DNA of 64,000 nt from Actinomycetota bacterium (GCA_030684515.1 JAUXVJ010000016.1:1-64000), one strand, 5' to 3'. Positions 17,387 through 26,341 are shown, counted from the stretch's first letter. Notes: a model not told the origin generated them from the sequence alone. Made by a program: numbers and translations.

Positions 17387-17932
17387 CTACGCGTGCACCA
17401 CTGATGTCGCCAATCCCTTGGCCCAATGCCGTGCGCGCTCGGCCTCGCTGTCCAGCAGTCGAGTCTGGCTGTCGACCAGGAAGCTCTCGGGCTCCGCGAT
17501 CAGTTCATAGCCAAGTCGAGCAAGACGGCGTGCGATCACGCGAGATGCCCGACCAGTGAGCAATGCCCGTGCATCGAGTCGGGTGTCAAAGGCTGCAGCA
17601 AACTGACCTTGGGACTTCTGACTGGTGCGCAGCCAATCGCGAATGCCTGCATCCTGCCAATGCTCGTCCATGCTCAACGGGGCATCCGGGTGCTTCTTGC
17701 TACTCGACTGTGCCATCTCAGGAGCGCTCGCACGCGTTGTACGCGTGCTCATCGTGTGTGCGTGCGTGGGGCCTCCCACAACAACAAGGTCCGCTGAGGC
17801 CACCAACTCGTCTGTGGCAGAGGAAACCGACACCACGCTGGCGGAGCCGAACTCTTCCAATGTCTTGCCAATGAGATCGGCCACGCGATGGCTGTTCCCG
17901 AACATTGATTCATAGATCACTACAGATCGCAT
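17387..17932 (-). CDS. Flavodoxin-like protein
   Basis: The 181-residue protein has an N-terminal flavodoxin domain: VVIYESMFGNSHRVADLIG (FMN phosphate loop, residues about 3-21) and VVGGPTHAHTMSTRTTR, a flavin-contacting loop of flavodoxin-domain proteins. ATG 17932 is selected because AGGAGT sits 5 bases upstream; GTG 17938 overlaps that site. It could be an electron carrier or quinone reductase. It is convergent with the LLM gene and divergent from the methyltransferase at 18066. Confidence 0.75.
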   Translation of the reverse strand: MRSVVIYESMFGNSHRVADLIGKTLEEFGSASVVSVSSATDELVASADLVVVGGPTHAHTMSTRTTRASAPEMAQSSSKKHPDAPLSMDEHWQDAGIRDWLRTSQKSQGQFAAAFDTRLDARALLTGRASRVIARRLARLGYELIAEPESFLVDSQTRLLDSEAERARHWAKGLATSVVHA

Positions 17933-18065
17933 GATCACTCCTGAATTGAAATGTTCTTTTCGTACCGATTCTGACTGTGGTCCAACACCAGGGGAAGAGT
18001 CATTAGTCCCGTTGCGCTGCGGTTGCTGCTTTCGGGACGAAAGTCTCTATTGAACAGCGGCGCTT

Positions 18066-18692
18066 GTGTCGATGATGGCAGGCGTGTTGACCACCGCATG
18101 GGATGAGCCCTATGCAGTGAGCGAGATGGTCTGCTCTGGCAGTCCCAATACTTGGGTGCGTCACCACTGCGCGGAACTCCTGCCCGGCCGAATGCTTGAT
18201 CTCGCTGGTGGCGAGGGAAGAAACGCACTCTGGCTTGCGCAGCGAGGCTGGCAGGCCACGGTTGTCGACTTCTCGCAGAGTGCCTTGGATCGAGCAAGTG
18301 AATGCTCGCGAGATTTGCAGGTGGCTGACGCGGTGGAGGTCGTCCGTGCGGATGTTCGCAAGTACCTTCCGACAGGCCGCGCTTACGACCTGGTGCTGAT
18401 CGCGTACCTGCCCCTCCCGCCGGGTGAGCGCAATACGGTGCTCAATTTGGCGGTGTCTGCGGTTGCTCCGGGCGGTCGATTGATGCTGATCGGTCACGAT
18501 GAGCGCAATCTCGTCGAGGGCATCGGAGGCCCCCAGGACGCGAATCTGCTGTCCAATCCAGTCCAGACAGCCACCCAACTGGAAGCACTGGGTCTGCGCG
18601 TGGAATGCGCGCAGACGCAACCACGGGAAGTCCAAACTGATGACGGCGCCCGATTGGCCTTTGATGCTGTCGTGATTGCGGCGCGGATCTAG
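18066..18692 (+). CDS. Class I SAM-dependent methyltransferase
   Basis: The 208-residue protein has the Rossmann methyltransferase motifs LDLAGGEGRNALWLA (motif I, residues about 40-54), VVDFSQSALDRA (acidic end of beta 2), VVRADVRKY and the post-motif APGGRLMLIGH. This set resembles the TehB/tellurite-resistance-type and thiopurine-like methyltransferases. GTG 18066 is the frame start; ATG 18072 is possible. The substrate is unknown. It ends 12 bases from the stop of the convergent thioesterase gene. Confidence 0.78.
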   Translation: MSMMAGVLTTAWDEPYAVSEMVCSGSPNTWVRHHCAELLPGRMLDLAGGEGRNALWLAQRGWQATVVDFSQSALDRASECSRDLQVADAVEVVRADVRKYLPTGRAYDLVLIAYLPLPPGERNTVLNLAVSAVAPGGRLMLIGHDERNLVEGIGGPQDANLLSNPVQTATQLEALGLRVECAQTQPREVQTDDGARLAFDAVVIAARI

Positions 18693-18704
18693 CCAAGATT
18701 CCTG

Positions 18705-19559
18705 CTACATGCGAGTTCGGGTGCCAATGCCCACAGCCGCAGCATCAACTCCCTTGACCATGCTGTTCTGGGAGAAGGTCGCCAGTAGCTGCTGATTCTC
18801 GTTGAAGATGGTGCCGTGACCGGCCACCCTGCCCTTTCCAGCGAAGCTGGCTTCCTGATTGATCAACGTCCAGTCACCCGCATCGAACTCGCGATGGAAA
18901 TTGATTGTGTGACCGATGACGCCAGTGGAAATCGATTGGTGCGCTTGGGCCAAGGTGGCCACGTCACTGTGCGCCTCTAGGGCCAGGCCAATCAACCAAC
19001 CATTGGTCGACCAGGCGATCACTGCTTGGCTAGCCGCCAATGATCCGACAGGCGCAGGCATTCGCGTCCAGAATGATTTGGCTGGCACGCCGTTGACCAC
19101 ACTGTGCTCTGCGCTTGCGTAGCGAAGCGCAGCCCCAGGAAAGGTCACTCCAGGTTCTGACTCTGGCAAGGCTGAAGGACCCAGCACACCGGCAGGCAGA
19201 GTTGGCTGGTGAGCAATGAAATCTGGCTCATCGGCGGTCATCAGGATCATCGACTTCGACAGCAGGCGTTCTCCCTGTACTGCTGTGACGATCTTGCTGC
19301 CGTACGTACGCCCGTTGTGGACATCCTCGACGAGAAGATGTAGCGGCTGCTCGTAGGTTCCAGCGCGAGCAAAGATGGTGTGAATGGAGTTGACGTGCTT
19401 GGGATCATCTGGATCAATGCTCGCCGCCATGATCATCTGAGCCAGAAGTTGTCCGCCGAAGATCACATCTCGGCCCTCTTGTGAACCGGCAGGCATCGGC
19501 GCCAAGTAGCGCCCTTCGCCTACCTGGGTCAGCTCTAGAAGTTCAAGAGAGTCGGGCAT
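18705..19559 (-). CDS. TesB-like acyl-CoA thioesterase (double hotdog)
   Basis: The 284-residue protein has two hotdog halves as in TesB: the first contains YLAPMPAGSQEGRDVIFGGQLLAQ and the phrase NGRTYGSKIVTAVQGERLL, the second WSTNGWLIGLALEAHSD and ISTGVIGHTINFHREFDAGDW (the conserved Asp/His/Gln region). It should hydrolyse acyl-CoA thioesters in the cytoplasm. ATG 19559 is chosen because GAGGAG lies 5 bases upstream. It belongs to the catabolic-looking group with the amidohydrolase, SDR and substrate-binding protein on the same strand. Confidence 0.82.
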   Translation of the reverse strand: MPDSLELLELTQVGEGRYLAPMPAGSQEGRDVIFGGQLLAQMIMAASIDPDDPKHVNSIHTIFARAGTYEQPLHLLVEDVHNGRTYGSKIVTAVQGERLLSKSMILMTADEPDFIAHQPTLPAGVLGPSALPESEPGVTFPGAALRYASAEHSVVNGVPAKSFWTRMPAPVGSLAASQAVIAWSTNGWLIGLALEAHSDVATLAQAHQSISTGVIGHTINFHREFDAGDWTLINQEASFAGKGRVAGHGTIFNENQQLLATFSQNSMVKGVDAAAVGIGTRTRM

Positions 19560-19604
19560 GTCGCTCCTCACGCGATCACTGGGTGGGTGTGGATGCTGCC
19601 AGAC

Positions 19605-20822
19605 CTATGCGGACTTGGCTAGCGCCTCAGTCTCCGGATTCAATGTCGGCATCCGCATCATTCGACGCGCGTTGTCACCCATGAAATCGAAAGTCAACTT
19701 CTCTTCCATAGGTTCGGAGTAGTTGTAGTAGGCAACCGGCTCAGTCAGCCCTTCGGGGTGTGGATAGTCAGAACCAAAGAGCACGCGATCCCAGCCGACC
19801 AGATCCGTGAGGTCATGCACGGATCCTTCCCAAAACGGGCTCACGTACAGATTGCGTCTGAACACGTCGTGGGGATGCTCTTGGAACGCTTGGGGCATCT
19901 TCTTGTACCAGGTGGTGAAGTCATTGAAGAGTGGCCGGATCCAGTCGCTGCCGTTCTCAACGCTCATGATGCGCAGGTCCGGGAAGCGGGTGAGTGTGCC
20001 GTGGCAGATCAGGCTCGTGACCATGTCGGAGATCTCGCGATGGCCTAGCACCACATTGCGGAAGGCACTTTGGGTCATGAAATTGTTCGATCGTGCGGAC
20101 TCCCACTGATTGATGTATGAATCCAACGGGGGCTGGCTGGCGTGCAGGGCTACCGGAATGCCGGCAGCTTCGATGTCTCTCCAGAGATCGTCGAATTCGG
20201 GCAGGGCGGGGGAGCGCCAGCCGTTTGGGCCGCAGACGGGGGCTGGCTTCATCAGCACGATCTTGGCTCCGTTGCTTGCCGCGTACTCAAATTCCCGGCG
20301 GGCATTGTCCACGGTTCCGCACGTGATGACGGGTGTGGCGAAAATTCGACTTTGATAGTCGAAGGTCCACGTGTCGAGCATCCATTGATTCAATGCATGA
20401 ATGATCGCTCCCGTCAGTTCGTAGTCTTCTGCAGCGCTGTGCTCGACCAGGTTGGCGAGCGTGGGAAACATGAATGCCTCAGTCACGCCCTGTTCATCAA
20501 GCAGTGGCAATCGAGCCTCGGGATTGCGAAATGCCGGGATGGCATCGATGCCTCGTCCAGTGAGTTCCTTGAGCGACAGGCCATCAGCGTTCTGTCCCGC
20601 GAAGTAGGCCTCGTGCGCACCTGGGCGAGCCACACGATCAAATGTCGGGTTGGGGATGTACTCAGTGATCCGTCCATTGACGGCGATGCGCGTGTGCCGC
20701 CCAATCTGAACGAATTGCACGGCGGATTCGTATTTCGCAGGCAGATAGCGGGTGAGCGCGTCAGCGCTCTCGTACATGTGTTGGTCCGCATCGAAAATGG
20801 GCGCGCCGACGAATTGCGACAT
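19605..20822 (-). CDS. Amidohydrolase (amidohydrolase_2 family)
   Basis: The 405-residue TIM-barrel metalloenzyme belongs to the amidohydrolase-related/ACMSD group. Metal ligands appear in FDADQHMYE (near residue 12; the usual HxH is reduced to DxH), PVALHASQP, GHREISDM and the late Asp in LFGSDYPHPEGL. Members decarboxylate or hydrate aromatic or dienoic acids. It lies 45 bases upstream of the thioesterase gene on the same strand. The upstream gap 20823-20996 (174 bp) has TTTGC-ATC-GCAAA, a short dyad, but no clear promoter. A role in breakdown of an acyl or aromatic substrate is inferred from neighbours. Confidence 0.8.
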   Translation of the reverse strand: MSQFVGAPIFDADQHMYESADALTRYLPAKYESAVQFVQIGRHTRIAVNGRITEYIPNPTFDRVARPGAHEAYFAGQNADGLSLKELTGRGIDAIPAFRNPEARLPLLDEQGVTEAFMFPTLANLVEHSAAEDYELTGAIIHALNQWMLDTWTFDYQSRIFATPVITCGTVDNARREFEYAASNGAKIVLMKPAPVCGPNGWRSPALPEFDDLWRDIEAAGIPVALHASQPPLDSYINQWESARSNNFMTQSAFRNVVLGHREISDMVTSLICHGTLTRFPDLRIMSVENGSDWIRPLFNDFTTWYKKMPQAFQEHPHDVFRRNLYVSPFWEGSVHDLTDLVGWDRVLFGSDYPHPEGLTEPVAYYNYSEPMEEKLTFDFMGDNARRMMRMPTLNPETEALAKSA

Positions 20823-20996
20823 GTGGACTCCTCATCTAGCCGAGATTTGCATCGCAAACTAGGTGCGGATGCATGCGACGTCAATGGATCGGCGCCCACG
20901 TTATGTGGAGGCTCCATCACGCTTGGCAAAATATGCAAAGCAATGGAGTGAGTTGTTCGGGTGTGCTTGTGTCCAAGTGGCGGCCGCGCCTACCTG

Positions 20997-21956
20997 TCAG
21001 ACGTTGAAGGCGAAGCTCTCGTCAACCAGTTGCTCGCTCAGTGTCCACAGGGCTTCGGCAGTGTCGGCGTCAAGCGCATAGGCCTTAACGCCGCCTAAAG
21101 CGTCAGTCTGGTTGATGCTGGCAACATCGCAGTCCTCAAGGAACTTGCCGCCGATTTCGTCCGGCGATGCCACACAGGCAGCCCAGACGGTTGTAGCAGC
21201 GCCTTGCGGGATGCTCTTGAACTGCATCTGTGGTGCGCCGGCAGGAGTGGCCGCAGCGCGCATCTTGGCGATGAGGTCAGGGGTGACGTGCCGAGCGAGC
21301 TCGGTTTGAATGCCGCCTGGGTGCAATGCCGTGGCTCGGATGCCCTGAGCGCTCAGGCGGCGGTCCAGGGCGACTCCAAAGAGGACATTGGCTGTCTTGG
21401 AGCGGCCGTAGGCAACCCAAGGATCGTAGGCAGTCGTGGCAAACCCTGGATCGTCCAAGTTCACGTCCGAGCGACGGTGTGCTGCAGAAGAGAGCAAGAC
21501 GATGCGGCCTGGCGATTTGATGAGCGGAACGACTCGGTTGACGAAGACGAAGTGCCCGAGGTGGTTTGTCCCGAACTGTGTCTCGAAGCCATCCTCGGTA
21601 GTGCCTTGGGGACAGGCCATCACTCCGGCGTTTGCGATCACCACATCAAATGTGTCGCCTTGCGCAAGAAGCTCATCGGCGCCGCGTCTGACACTCGCCA
21701 GCGATGCGAGGTCAACCTCAATCACTTCCAGGGATGCACCGGGTGCAATGAAGGCGCGGACGGACTCAAGGGCACGGTCGGCCTTGGCCAAATCGCGTGC
21801 GGTGCCAACGACGGACGCCCCGTGCGCAAGCAGAGTCCGCGTTGTTTCAACGCCTAGTCCAGCCGAGACTCCCGTGACAAGAAAGCGCTTACCGGTGAGA
21901 TCAACTCCGTTCAAGACTTCGTCGGTTGTTGATGTGGCTGAGAATGCTGAAGTCAT
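20997..21956 (-). CDS. SDR oxidoreductase (retinol-dehydrogenase-like)
   Basis: The 319-residue SDR has TGVSAGLG as the cofactor loop (about residues 29-36), VVIANAGVMACP after beta 4, the serines in VLLSSAAHRRSDV and the catalytic pair in YGRSK. The extra length and the motif FGTNHLGHFVFVNR place it in the extended WWOX/retinol-dehydrogenase-like branch common in actinobacteria. ATG 21956 follows GGAAGG by about 7 bases; a TTG at 21971 is an alternative. It is separated from the substrate-binding protein gene by a strong terminator, so it has its own promoter. Confidence 0.82.
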   Translation of the reverse strand: MTSAFSATSTTDEVLNGVDLTGKRFLVTGVSAGLGVETTRTLLAHGASVVGTARDLAKADRALESVRAFIAPGASLEVIEVDLASLASVRRGADELLAQGDTFDVVIANAGVMACPQGTTEDGFETQFGTNHLGHFVFVNRVVPLIKSPGRIVLLSSAAHRRSDVNLDDPGFATTAYDPWVAYGRSKTANVLFGVALDRRLSAQGIRATALHPGGIQTELARHVTPDLIAKMRAAATPAGAPQMQFKSIPQGAATTVWAACVASPDEIGGKFLEDCDVASINQTDALGGVKAYALDADTAEALWTLSEQLVDESFAFNV

Positions 21957-21998
21957 GTAGGAGCCTTCCAAGGGAGAACACGCAATGGTTGAACCTGA

Positions 21999-22038
21999 AA
22001 ACTGAGGCAGCCCCAGAAATCTGGGGCTGCCTCAGTTT
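21999..22038. terminator. Strong rho-independent terminator
   Basis: A 19-bp perfect stem (left arm 21999-22017, right arm 22020-22038, core GAGGCAGCCCC/GGGGCTGCCTC) with a minimal loop lies 47 bases past the stop of the substrate-binding protein gene. On the minus strand it is preceded by A residues and ends in TTTTC. It probably ends that transcript and may work in both directions. Confidence 0.85.
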
Positions 22039-22084
22039 ATGGCCGTTCTGGGATCTCTTGAGGGGAAGTGCGAAGAAATCCTTC

Positions 22085-23344
22085 TTAGGACAGCGGGAGC
22101 AGATCGCCGCAGGTGGCGGCAGAGTCAGGCACGAACTTGCCGTCCTTGACCTCAAGGAACCATTGGCACCTTGACGGATCGCCATTGGGTGTCAATCCGG
22201 GGGCGAACGACACAGGAGCAATGCTGAGTCCCGCTCCGTCGTAGTCCGTCACCGCGCGCAGATTGGTGACGAAGTCACTGCGGCTTGCGCACGGACCCGC
22301 TTCCTTCAGGCCTCGAATGAACAGGTCAGCAGCAACGTAGCCAACGGACGCGAACGAGGTTTCGGTATTCAGGCCAGCTGCATTCATGGCATCCACGTAA
22401 GCAGTGACTGCTGGATCATCCAGACTCAGCGGCTTGGTGCCCGAGGTCGCGGCAAGCGCGCCTTCGAGGATGTCACCCGTCTTTGCGACAACATCCGGCG
22501 GCACGATCAACGACATCATCTTGGCCTTCATCGGCACTCCCTGTTGATCAAGGGCCTGCAAGAGGGAGATGGCAGAATCGACCAGCGAGATCGAATTGAC
22601 GCCATCAGCTCCGGAGTTCTTGATTTTCAGAGCCATCGATGTTGCATCGAATGCTCCAAGCGGCATGTCCAAGATGGTGGTTCCCACTTTCATGCCAACG
22701 GCAGGCACAGCGGCTTCCATGCCCTTGGCCGATGCGGTGGCACCTGGTGAGTTATGTCCGACAATCGCCACGCTTGTGCTGCCAGCTTCCTTCATGCGAA
22801 GTGGAGTGCTGGTCGAAGCGAAGCCTGAGTTGTAAGCACCGAAGACGCCAAAGACGTTGGCGTCCACGGCATAGGAAGGCTGAATTGCCAGACCAGTGAC
22901 AGGTACGTTCTGCTGGCGTAGTTTGCTGAACATCGTGTCGGCTTGTGATGCATGCAGCAGTCCGTACACCTTGTCCTGATCAATTGCCTTGGCCGAGACC
23001 GTGCTTTGACGGGAGCCGTCACTCATATCGTCGTACACAGTTGTCACGATTGTGCGCCCGTTGACGCCACCATTCGCGTTCTCTTGCTCAAAGCGCAATT
23101 GGGCAGCCTTGTCGAATTCGGCGAAAGTCGCCGCTGCAGGACCAGTCTTGGGAAAGACGATGCCCACTTTGACTTGCGTAGCACTGATGCCGGGAACAGC
23201 CGCGCAATCAAGGCCACTTGGACTCTCGGTGGAGTCGCCAGCCGATGGGTCAGAGCTACTGCAGGCAGCAAGCAGCATTGCAGCACTCAATCCAGCAATG
23301 AGCGCTGCTGTCTTGGTGTTCCGCTTGCGAGTGGATACGTTCAC
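22085..23344 (-). CDS. Branched-chain amino-acid-type ABC substrate-binding lipoprotein
   Basis: The 419-residue protein has a lipoprotein signal with lipobox LLAAC (Cys28), a Ser/Asp/Gly-rich linker and a type I periplasmic-binding fold (VKVGIVFPKTGPAAATFAEF, then NGGVNGRTIVTTVYDD, typical of LivJ-like proteins). It should be anchored outside the membrane and bind an organic acid, amino acid or aromatic compound. No permease or ATPase genes of the Liv type are present nearby, so it is an orphan in this window. GTG 23344 follows GGGGCACC. A 26-bp inverted repeat at 23370-23395 lies over its probable promoter. Confidence 0.82.
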   Translation of the reverse strand: MNVSTRKRNTKTAALIAGLSAAMLLAACSSSDPSAGDSTESPSGLDCAAVPGISATQVKVGIVFPKTGPAAATFAEFDKAAQLRFEQENANGGVNGRTIVTTVYDDMSDGSRQSTVSAKAIDQDKVYGLLHASQADTMFSKLRQQNVPVTGLAIQPSYAVDANVFGVFGAYNSGFASTSTPLRMKEAGSTSVAIVGHNSPGATASAKGMEAAVPAVGMKVGTTILDMPLGAFDATSMALKIKNSGADGVNSISLVDSAISLLQALDQQGVPMKAKMMSLIVPPDVVAKTGDILEGALAATSGTKPLSLDDPAVTAYVDAMNAAGLNTETSFASVGYVAADLFIRGLKEAGPCASRSDFVTNLRAVTDYDGAGLSIAPVSFAPGLTPNGDPSRCQWFLEVKDGKFVPDSAATCGDLLPLS

Positions 23345-23369
23345 GGGGGTGCCCCTTTCGCGACGTTCA

Positions 23370-23395
23370 AAATGAACTCGTATTCGAATTCATTT
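23370..23395. promoter_or_regulatory. Operator-like 26-bp inverted repeat
   Basis: The half sites AAATGAACTCGTA and TTCGAATTCATTT match at 11 of 13 positions as an inverted repeat. The dyad ends 26 bases before the start of the substrate-binding protein gene (minus strand). Size and symmetry fit a TetR- or GntR-type repressor site. No such regulator gene is adjacent. Confidence 0.55.
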
Positions 23396-23503
23396 CGAGA
23401 ATGCGCTGGTGGTCAGACGAAGTCAACGAGTGAATGGGTCTGCGACATGATCGTTATCAACTCGACATTTGTGAGTTGTCTGTGAGGAGTCAGTGAGGCG
23501 GTA

Positions 23504-23538
23504 TTGACGCAGCCAATTAGATTGTGCACAATCTAATT
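23504..23538 (+). promoter_or_regulatory. gpx-ohrR promoter with 24-bp palindromic operator
   Basis: TTGACG (23504-23509) and CACAAT (23527-23532) are separated by 17 bp and form a good vegetative promoter. Overlapping the -10 is a perfect 24-bp palindrome, AATTAGATTGTG-CACAATCTAATT (23515-23538). It directly abuts the ATG at 23539, so the transcript is probably leaderless or nearly so. The palindrome is a natural binding site for the OhrR-type repressor encoded by the second gene of the operon. Confidence 0.75.
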
Positions 23539-24039
23539 ATGGAAAATGCAAAGGCCCTGCTCGATCTCTCATTCGTTGATAACCATGGCACAGTAGTTCC
23601 GCTGTCAGACTTCGCTGGCCGCCCGATGCTGATCGTCAACACCGCCAGCAAGTGTGGACTTACGCCACAGCTGGAAGGCATCCAGAAGCTCTACGAGGAT
23701 TTCTCGGACCAGGGGCTAATTGTCATCGGATTCCCGTGCGATCAGTTTGCGCATCAGGAGCCAGGCGACGACGCCCAGATCGAGGAGTTCTGCCAGCTCA
23801 ACTACGGAGTCAGCTTTCCGCTCTCAAGCAAGGTCGACGTCAACGGCAAGAACACTCATCCGGTCTTTGCGTTTCTTAAGCAGCATGCCGGTGGCGTGTT
23901 TGGTTCTTCGATTAAATGGAACTTCACGAAATTCCTGGTTTCGCCAGACGCGAGCGAAATCAAGCGCTTTGCGCCCAAGACGACTCCTGACGCCATTCGC
24001 GCAGATGTGGAAGCAATGCTGTCAGAATCGTCCTCGTGA
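23539..24039 (+). CDS. gpx: Glutathione peroxidase family thiol peroxidase
   Basis: The 166-residue protein has the GPx fold with peroxidatic Cys39 in NTASKCGLTP, FPCDQFAHQEPG (Gln of the catalytic tetrad) and KWNFTKFLV (Trp and Asn). Bacterial Cys-type members usually take electrons from thioredoxin or, in actinobacteria, possibly mycothiol/mycoredoxin rather than glutathione. They reduce organic hydroperoxides. ATG 23539 lies right after the operator; a GTG at 23524 would begin within the palindrome. GTGA at 24036-24039 couples it to ohrR. Confidence 0.9.
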   Translation: MENAKALLDLSFVDNHGTVVPLSDFAGRPMLIVNTASKCGLTPQLEGIQKLYEDFSDQGLIVIGFPCDQFAHQEPGDDAQIEEFCQLNYGVSFPLSSKVDVNGKNTHPVFAFLKQHAGGVFGSSIKWNFTKFLVSPDASEIKRFAPKTTPDAIRADVEAMLSESSS

Positions 24040-24506
24040 CCACGCCCACTGATCCCGATCCAACTCTGCTGCTCGACAATCAGCTGTGTTTCTTGGTGTA
24101 CCGCCTGCAGCGCAGCATCACTGATCGCTATCGCCCTATTCTCGGCGAGCTTGGCCTCACCTACCCCCAGTACCTGGTGATGCTTGCCCTGTGGGAGTCC
24201 AAGAGGCTCACAGTGAGCGAGTTGGGGGAGCGGCTCAGTTTGGACAGCGGCACCGTTTCGCCTCTGCTCAAGAGACTGGAATCGGGCGAACTGATTCGGC
24301 GCCAGCGCTCGAAAGTCGATGAGCGCTCCGTTGAGATCTCTTTGACTGCTCGTGGCCGGGCTCTGCGCAAACGGGCGCTTGCAGTGCCTCCCGCGGTCGG
24401 CGAGTGCTTTGCCACGAGCGCAGACGAGTACTGGGCATTGCGGCATCAACTCTCGGGACTGCTTCAGCGAGTTGAAGAAGCAAACGCTGCAGACCTGGTC
24501 GGCTGA
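24036..24506 (+). CDS. ohrR: OhrR-type organic-peroxide-sensing MarR repressor
   Basis: The 156-residue protein carries the OhrR signature LDNQLCFLVYRLQRS with reactive Cys18, then LGLTYPQYLVMLALWE and the HTH LTVSELGERLSLDSGTVSPLLKRLE with a wing RQRSKVDERSVEISLT. In this family oxidation of the N-terminal cysteine by organic peroxides releases the repressor from DNA. The gene overlaps gpx by 4 bases. The palindrome at 23515-23538 is its probable autoregulatory operator. The tail is convergent with the DUF2207 gene: its stop is immediately followed by that gene's stop. Confidence 0.88.
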   Translation: MTTPTDPDPTLLLDNQLCFLVYRLQRSITDRYRPILGELGLTYPQYLVMLALWESKRLTVSELGERLSLDSGTVSPLLKRLESGELIRRQRSKVDERSVEISLTARGRALRKRALAVPPAVGECFATSADEYWALRHQLSGLLQRVEEANAADLVG

Positions 24507-26252
24507 CTACCAGGAGCCACCGCCGCCACCGCCTCCTCCGCCGCCTGCGCTTCCGCCTGATCCCGAACCACTGCTGGGTGCAGTGAGCGAACTTGAAGCA
24601 GAATGCGAGGCATTGCCCACCATGGTGCTCAGCGCCGCGATAGTGACGACGTTGAAACCCGATGCGCGAAGTTCTTCAGGTGTCAGGTCTGGGAAGGCAC
24701 CGACCCACGACTCCTCCAACGAGAAGACCACCGCGTAGGGGAGCATGGTGGCCAGGATTGCAGCGGCTGGAAGGCCCAATCGTTGAGCAAATTCGCGTCG
24801 CGCCACGGAGGCATCTGTCTCAAGCAGACGTCGAAAACCAAGGGTGAGCATGAGGAAGCGAGCGGACTCATCGGTCTCCCGACGAGGTGTGATGATCCGG
24901 GCAATCACGCCGCCAAGCACTGCACCGACGAAGATGCCCACAGCAACGATGACGCCGGGGGGCGAATCCAGAACGATTGATGCGATGAAGACGACGACAC
25001 CTATGGCGGCAATGAGGAACATCCAGTTCCAACGGCGATCAGGAGCGCCGCCCTGCTCGTTGCGCCGACCTGCAGCTTCGGCGACGTCCACGAGATTGGA
25101 GTACTCCGAACCCCACACGCCTGCCAACTGAGCGTTGTACTGGCCCAGACTTGCAGGTGAGCCTGCCGCGAAGATCTGATCCAGCAGCTTTGCCTCCCAA
25201 GCCTGCACCTTGACGTTGGCCTGTGGCACAAGCTCAACTGTCAGATCGTCAGCGTCTGCGATGACCAGCTGTCCGCGCGCTGCAAGATCGGTGAGCGCCG
25301 CAACCATGGCTCTGGGTCGCATGCTGGTGTTGTCGCCCTTCCATGCAGCAGCCATCTCCACAGCGCTCAAGCGATCTGGCGGCTCGAACTGGACGGGCGT
25401 TGCCGTGACAGCGACACCCTTGTCCTTGCGACGCCAAATGCTGGCGAGCACGATCGGCACGACGAGCAGGCCCCAGAACAGCAGCCCGCCGATGATCACG
25501 CCAAGCACAATCGGCTGTTCAGGTTCGAACACCTCCACCGGCTTCACTGTGAAGGCTCCAGCGGGGTAGTCGATTGCTGTGGTGAGGTATTCACCTGCTG
25601 CTACGGCGCTCGGGCCCAGGCCGACAGTCGAACCTTGGATCTGGAGCGGGCACGTCTGGGTCGATCCAAAGGAGCCAAGGAGACATCGTGCGGCGATGGG
25701 CTCGGCGGGACCATTGACACTGGCCTTGGCCGAAATGATCGGTACATCAAAAGTGTTGGCAACAAGATCCCAGAAGAATTCGACATCGCCAACGGCGAGA
25801 CCTTCTGGAGCTTGCGGATCAGCGACATCAGACGCGTTGATCACTCTCAGTGCGTTGGCGACTGAGTACGTGATCACGTACGTGTGCTTGCCGCTGACTG
25901 TCGTATCTGGATCGCCTATTCGAACCCGCAGCAGGTTGGACTCTTCGCTGGTTGTGTAGTCGGCGATGAAGCCATCAACGCTGACGCTCTGGACATTGAC
26001 TTCGTAGAGCCGAGTCCGCCCAGCGCTGTCGTTGTCTGCCAGAACGAGATCGCGATAGATCCCGTGCTTGTTTGGAGTGTCGGAGAAGTCGTAGGTGATG
26101 GTTTCCTTGAAGTCCACGACGCTGTTGGCTTGCACAGTGGCCACGACGTCGTAGGAACTGATCGACTCAGCCGCTTGGGCAGCGCCGGCAAGTCCGACGC
26201 CCATCGAGATTGCAAGCAAGGCCCCAGTGATCCACGCGCGCATCCTCTTCAT
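24507..26252 (-). CDS. DUF2207 membrane protein
   Basis: The 581-residue protein has an N-terminal signal/TM segment (AWITGALLAISMGVGLAGAAQA), a large extracytoplasmic beta-rich domain with YDFSDTPNKHGIYRD typical of DUF2207, and TM segments near residues 240-262 (IVLGVIIGGLLFWGLLVV) and 415-455. A cytoplasmic part follows and a Gly/Ser-rich C-terminus ends GGGGGGGSW. This arrangement is standard for the family; its function is not known. ATG 26252 is preferred over a TTG at 26276. It is divergent from the polyketide synthase operon. Confidence 0.78.
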   Translation of the reverse strand: MKRMRAWITGALLAISMGVGLAGAAQAAESISSYDVVATVQANSVVDFKETITYDFSDTPNKHGIYRDLVLADNDSAGRTRLYEVNVQSVSVDGFIADYTTSEESNLLRVRIGDPDTTVSGKHTYVITYSVANALRVINASDVADPQAPEGLAVGDVEFFWDLVANTFDVPIISAKASVNGPAEPIAARCLLGSFGSTQTCPLQIQGSTVGLGPSAVAAGEYLTTAIDYPAGAFTVKPVEVFEPEQPIVLGVIIGGLLFWGLLVVPIVLASIWRRKDKGVAVTATPVQFEPPDRLSAVEMAAAWKGDNTSMRPRAMVAALTDLAARGQLVIADADDLTVELVPQANVKVQAWEAKLLDQIFAAGSPASLGQYNAQLAGVWGSEYSNLVDVAEAAGRRNEQGGAPDRRWNWMFLIAAIGVVVFIASIVLDSPPGVIVAVGIFVGAVLGGVIARIITPRRETDESARFLMLTLGFRRLLETDASVARREFAQRLGLPAAAILATMLPYAVVFSLEESWVGAFPDLTPEELRASGFNVVTIAALSTMVGNASHSASSSLTAPSSGSGSGGSAGGGGGGGGGGSW

Positions 26253-26341
26253 GCGGGTGATTGTGGCAGTGTCCAATCATTAGCGGTATTAGCCCGCCGG
26301 TCTGCCAAAGCCATACGCTCAGGTATGCCAAGTTTTCAGGG

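Noticed and set aside
20142-20951. 269-codon plus-strand frame
   Set aside because: Antisense to the amidohydrolase with its metal-binding motifs.
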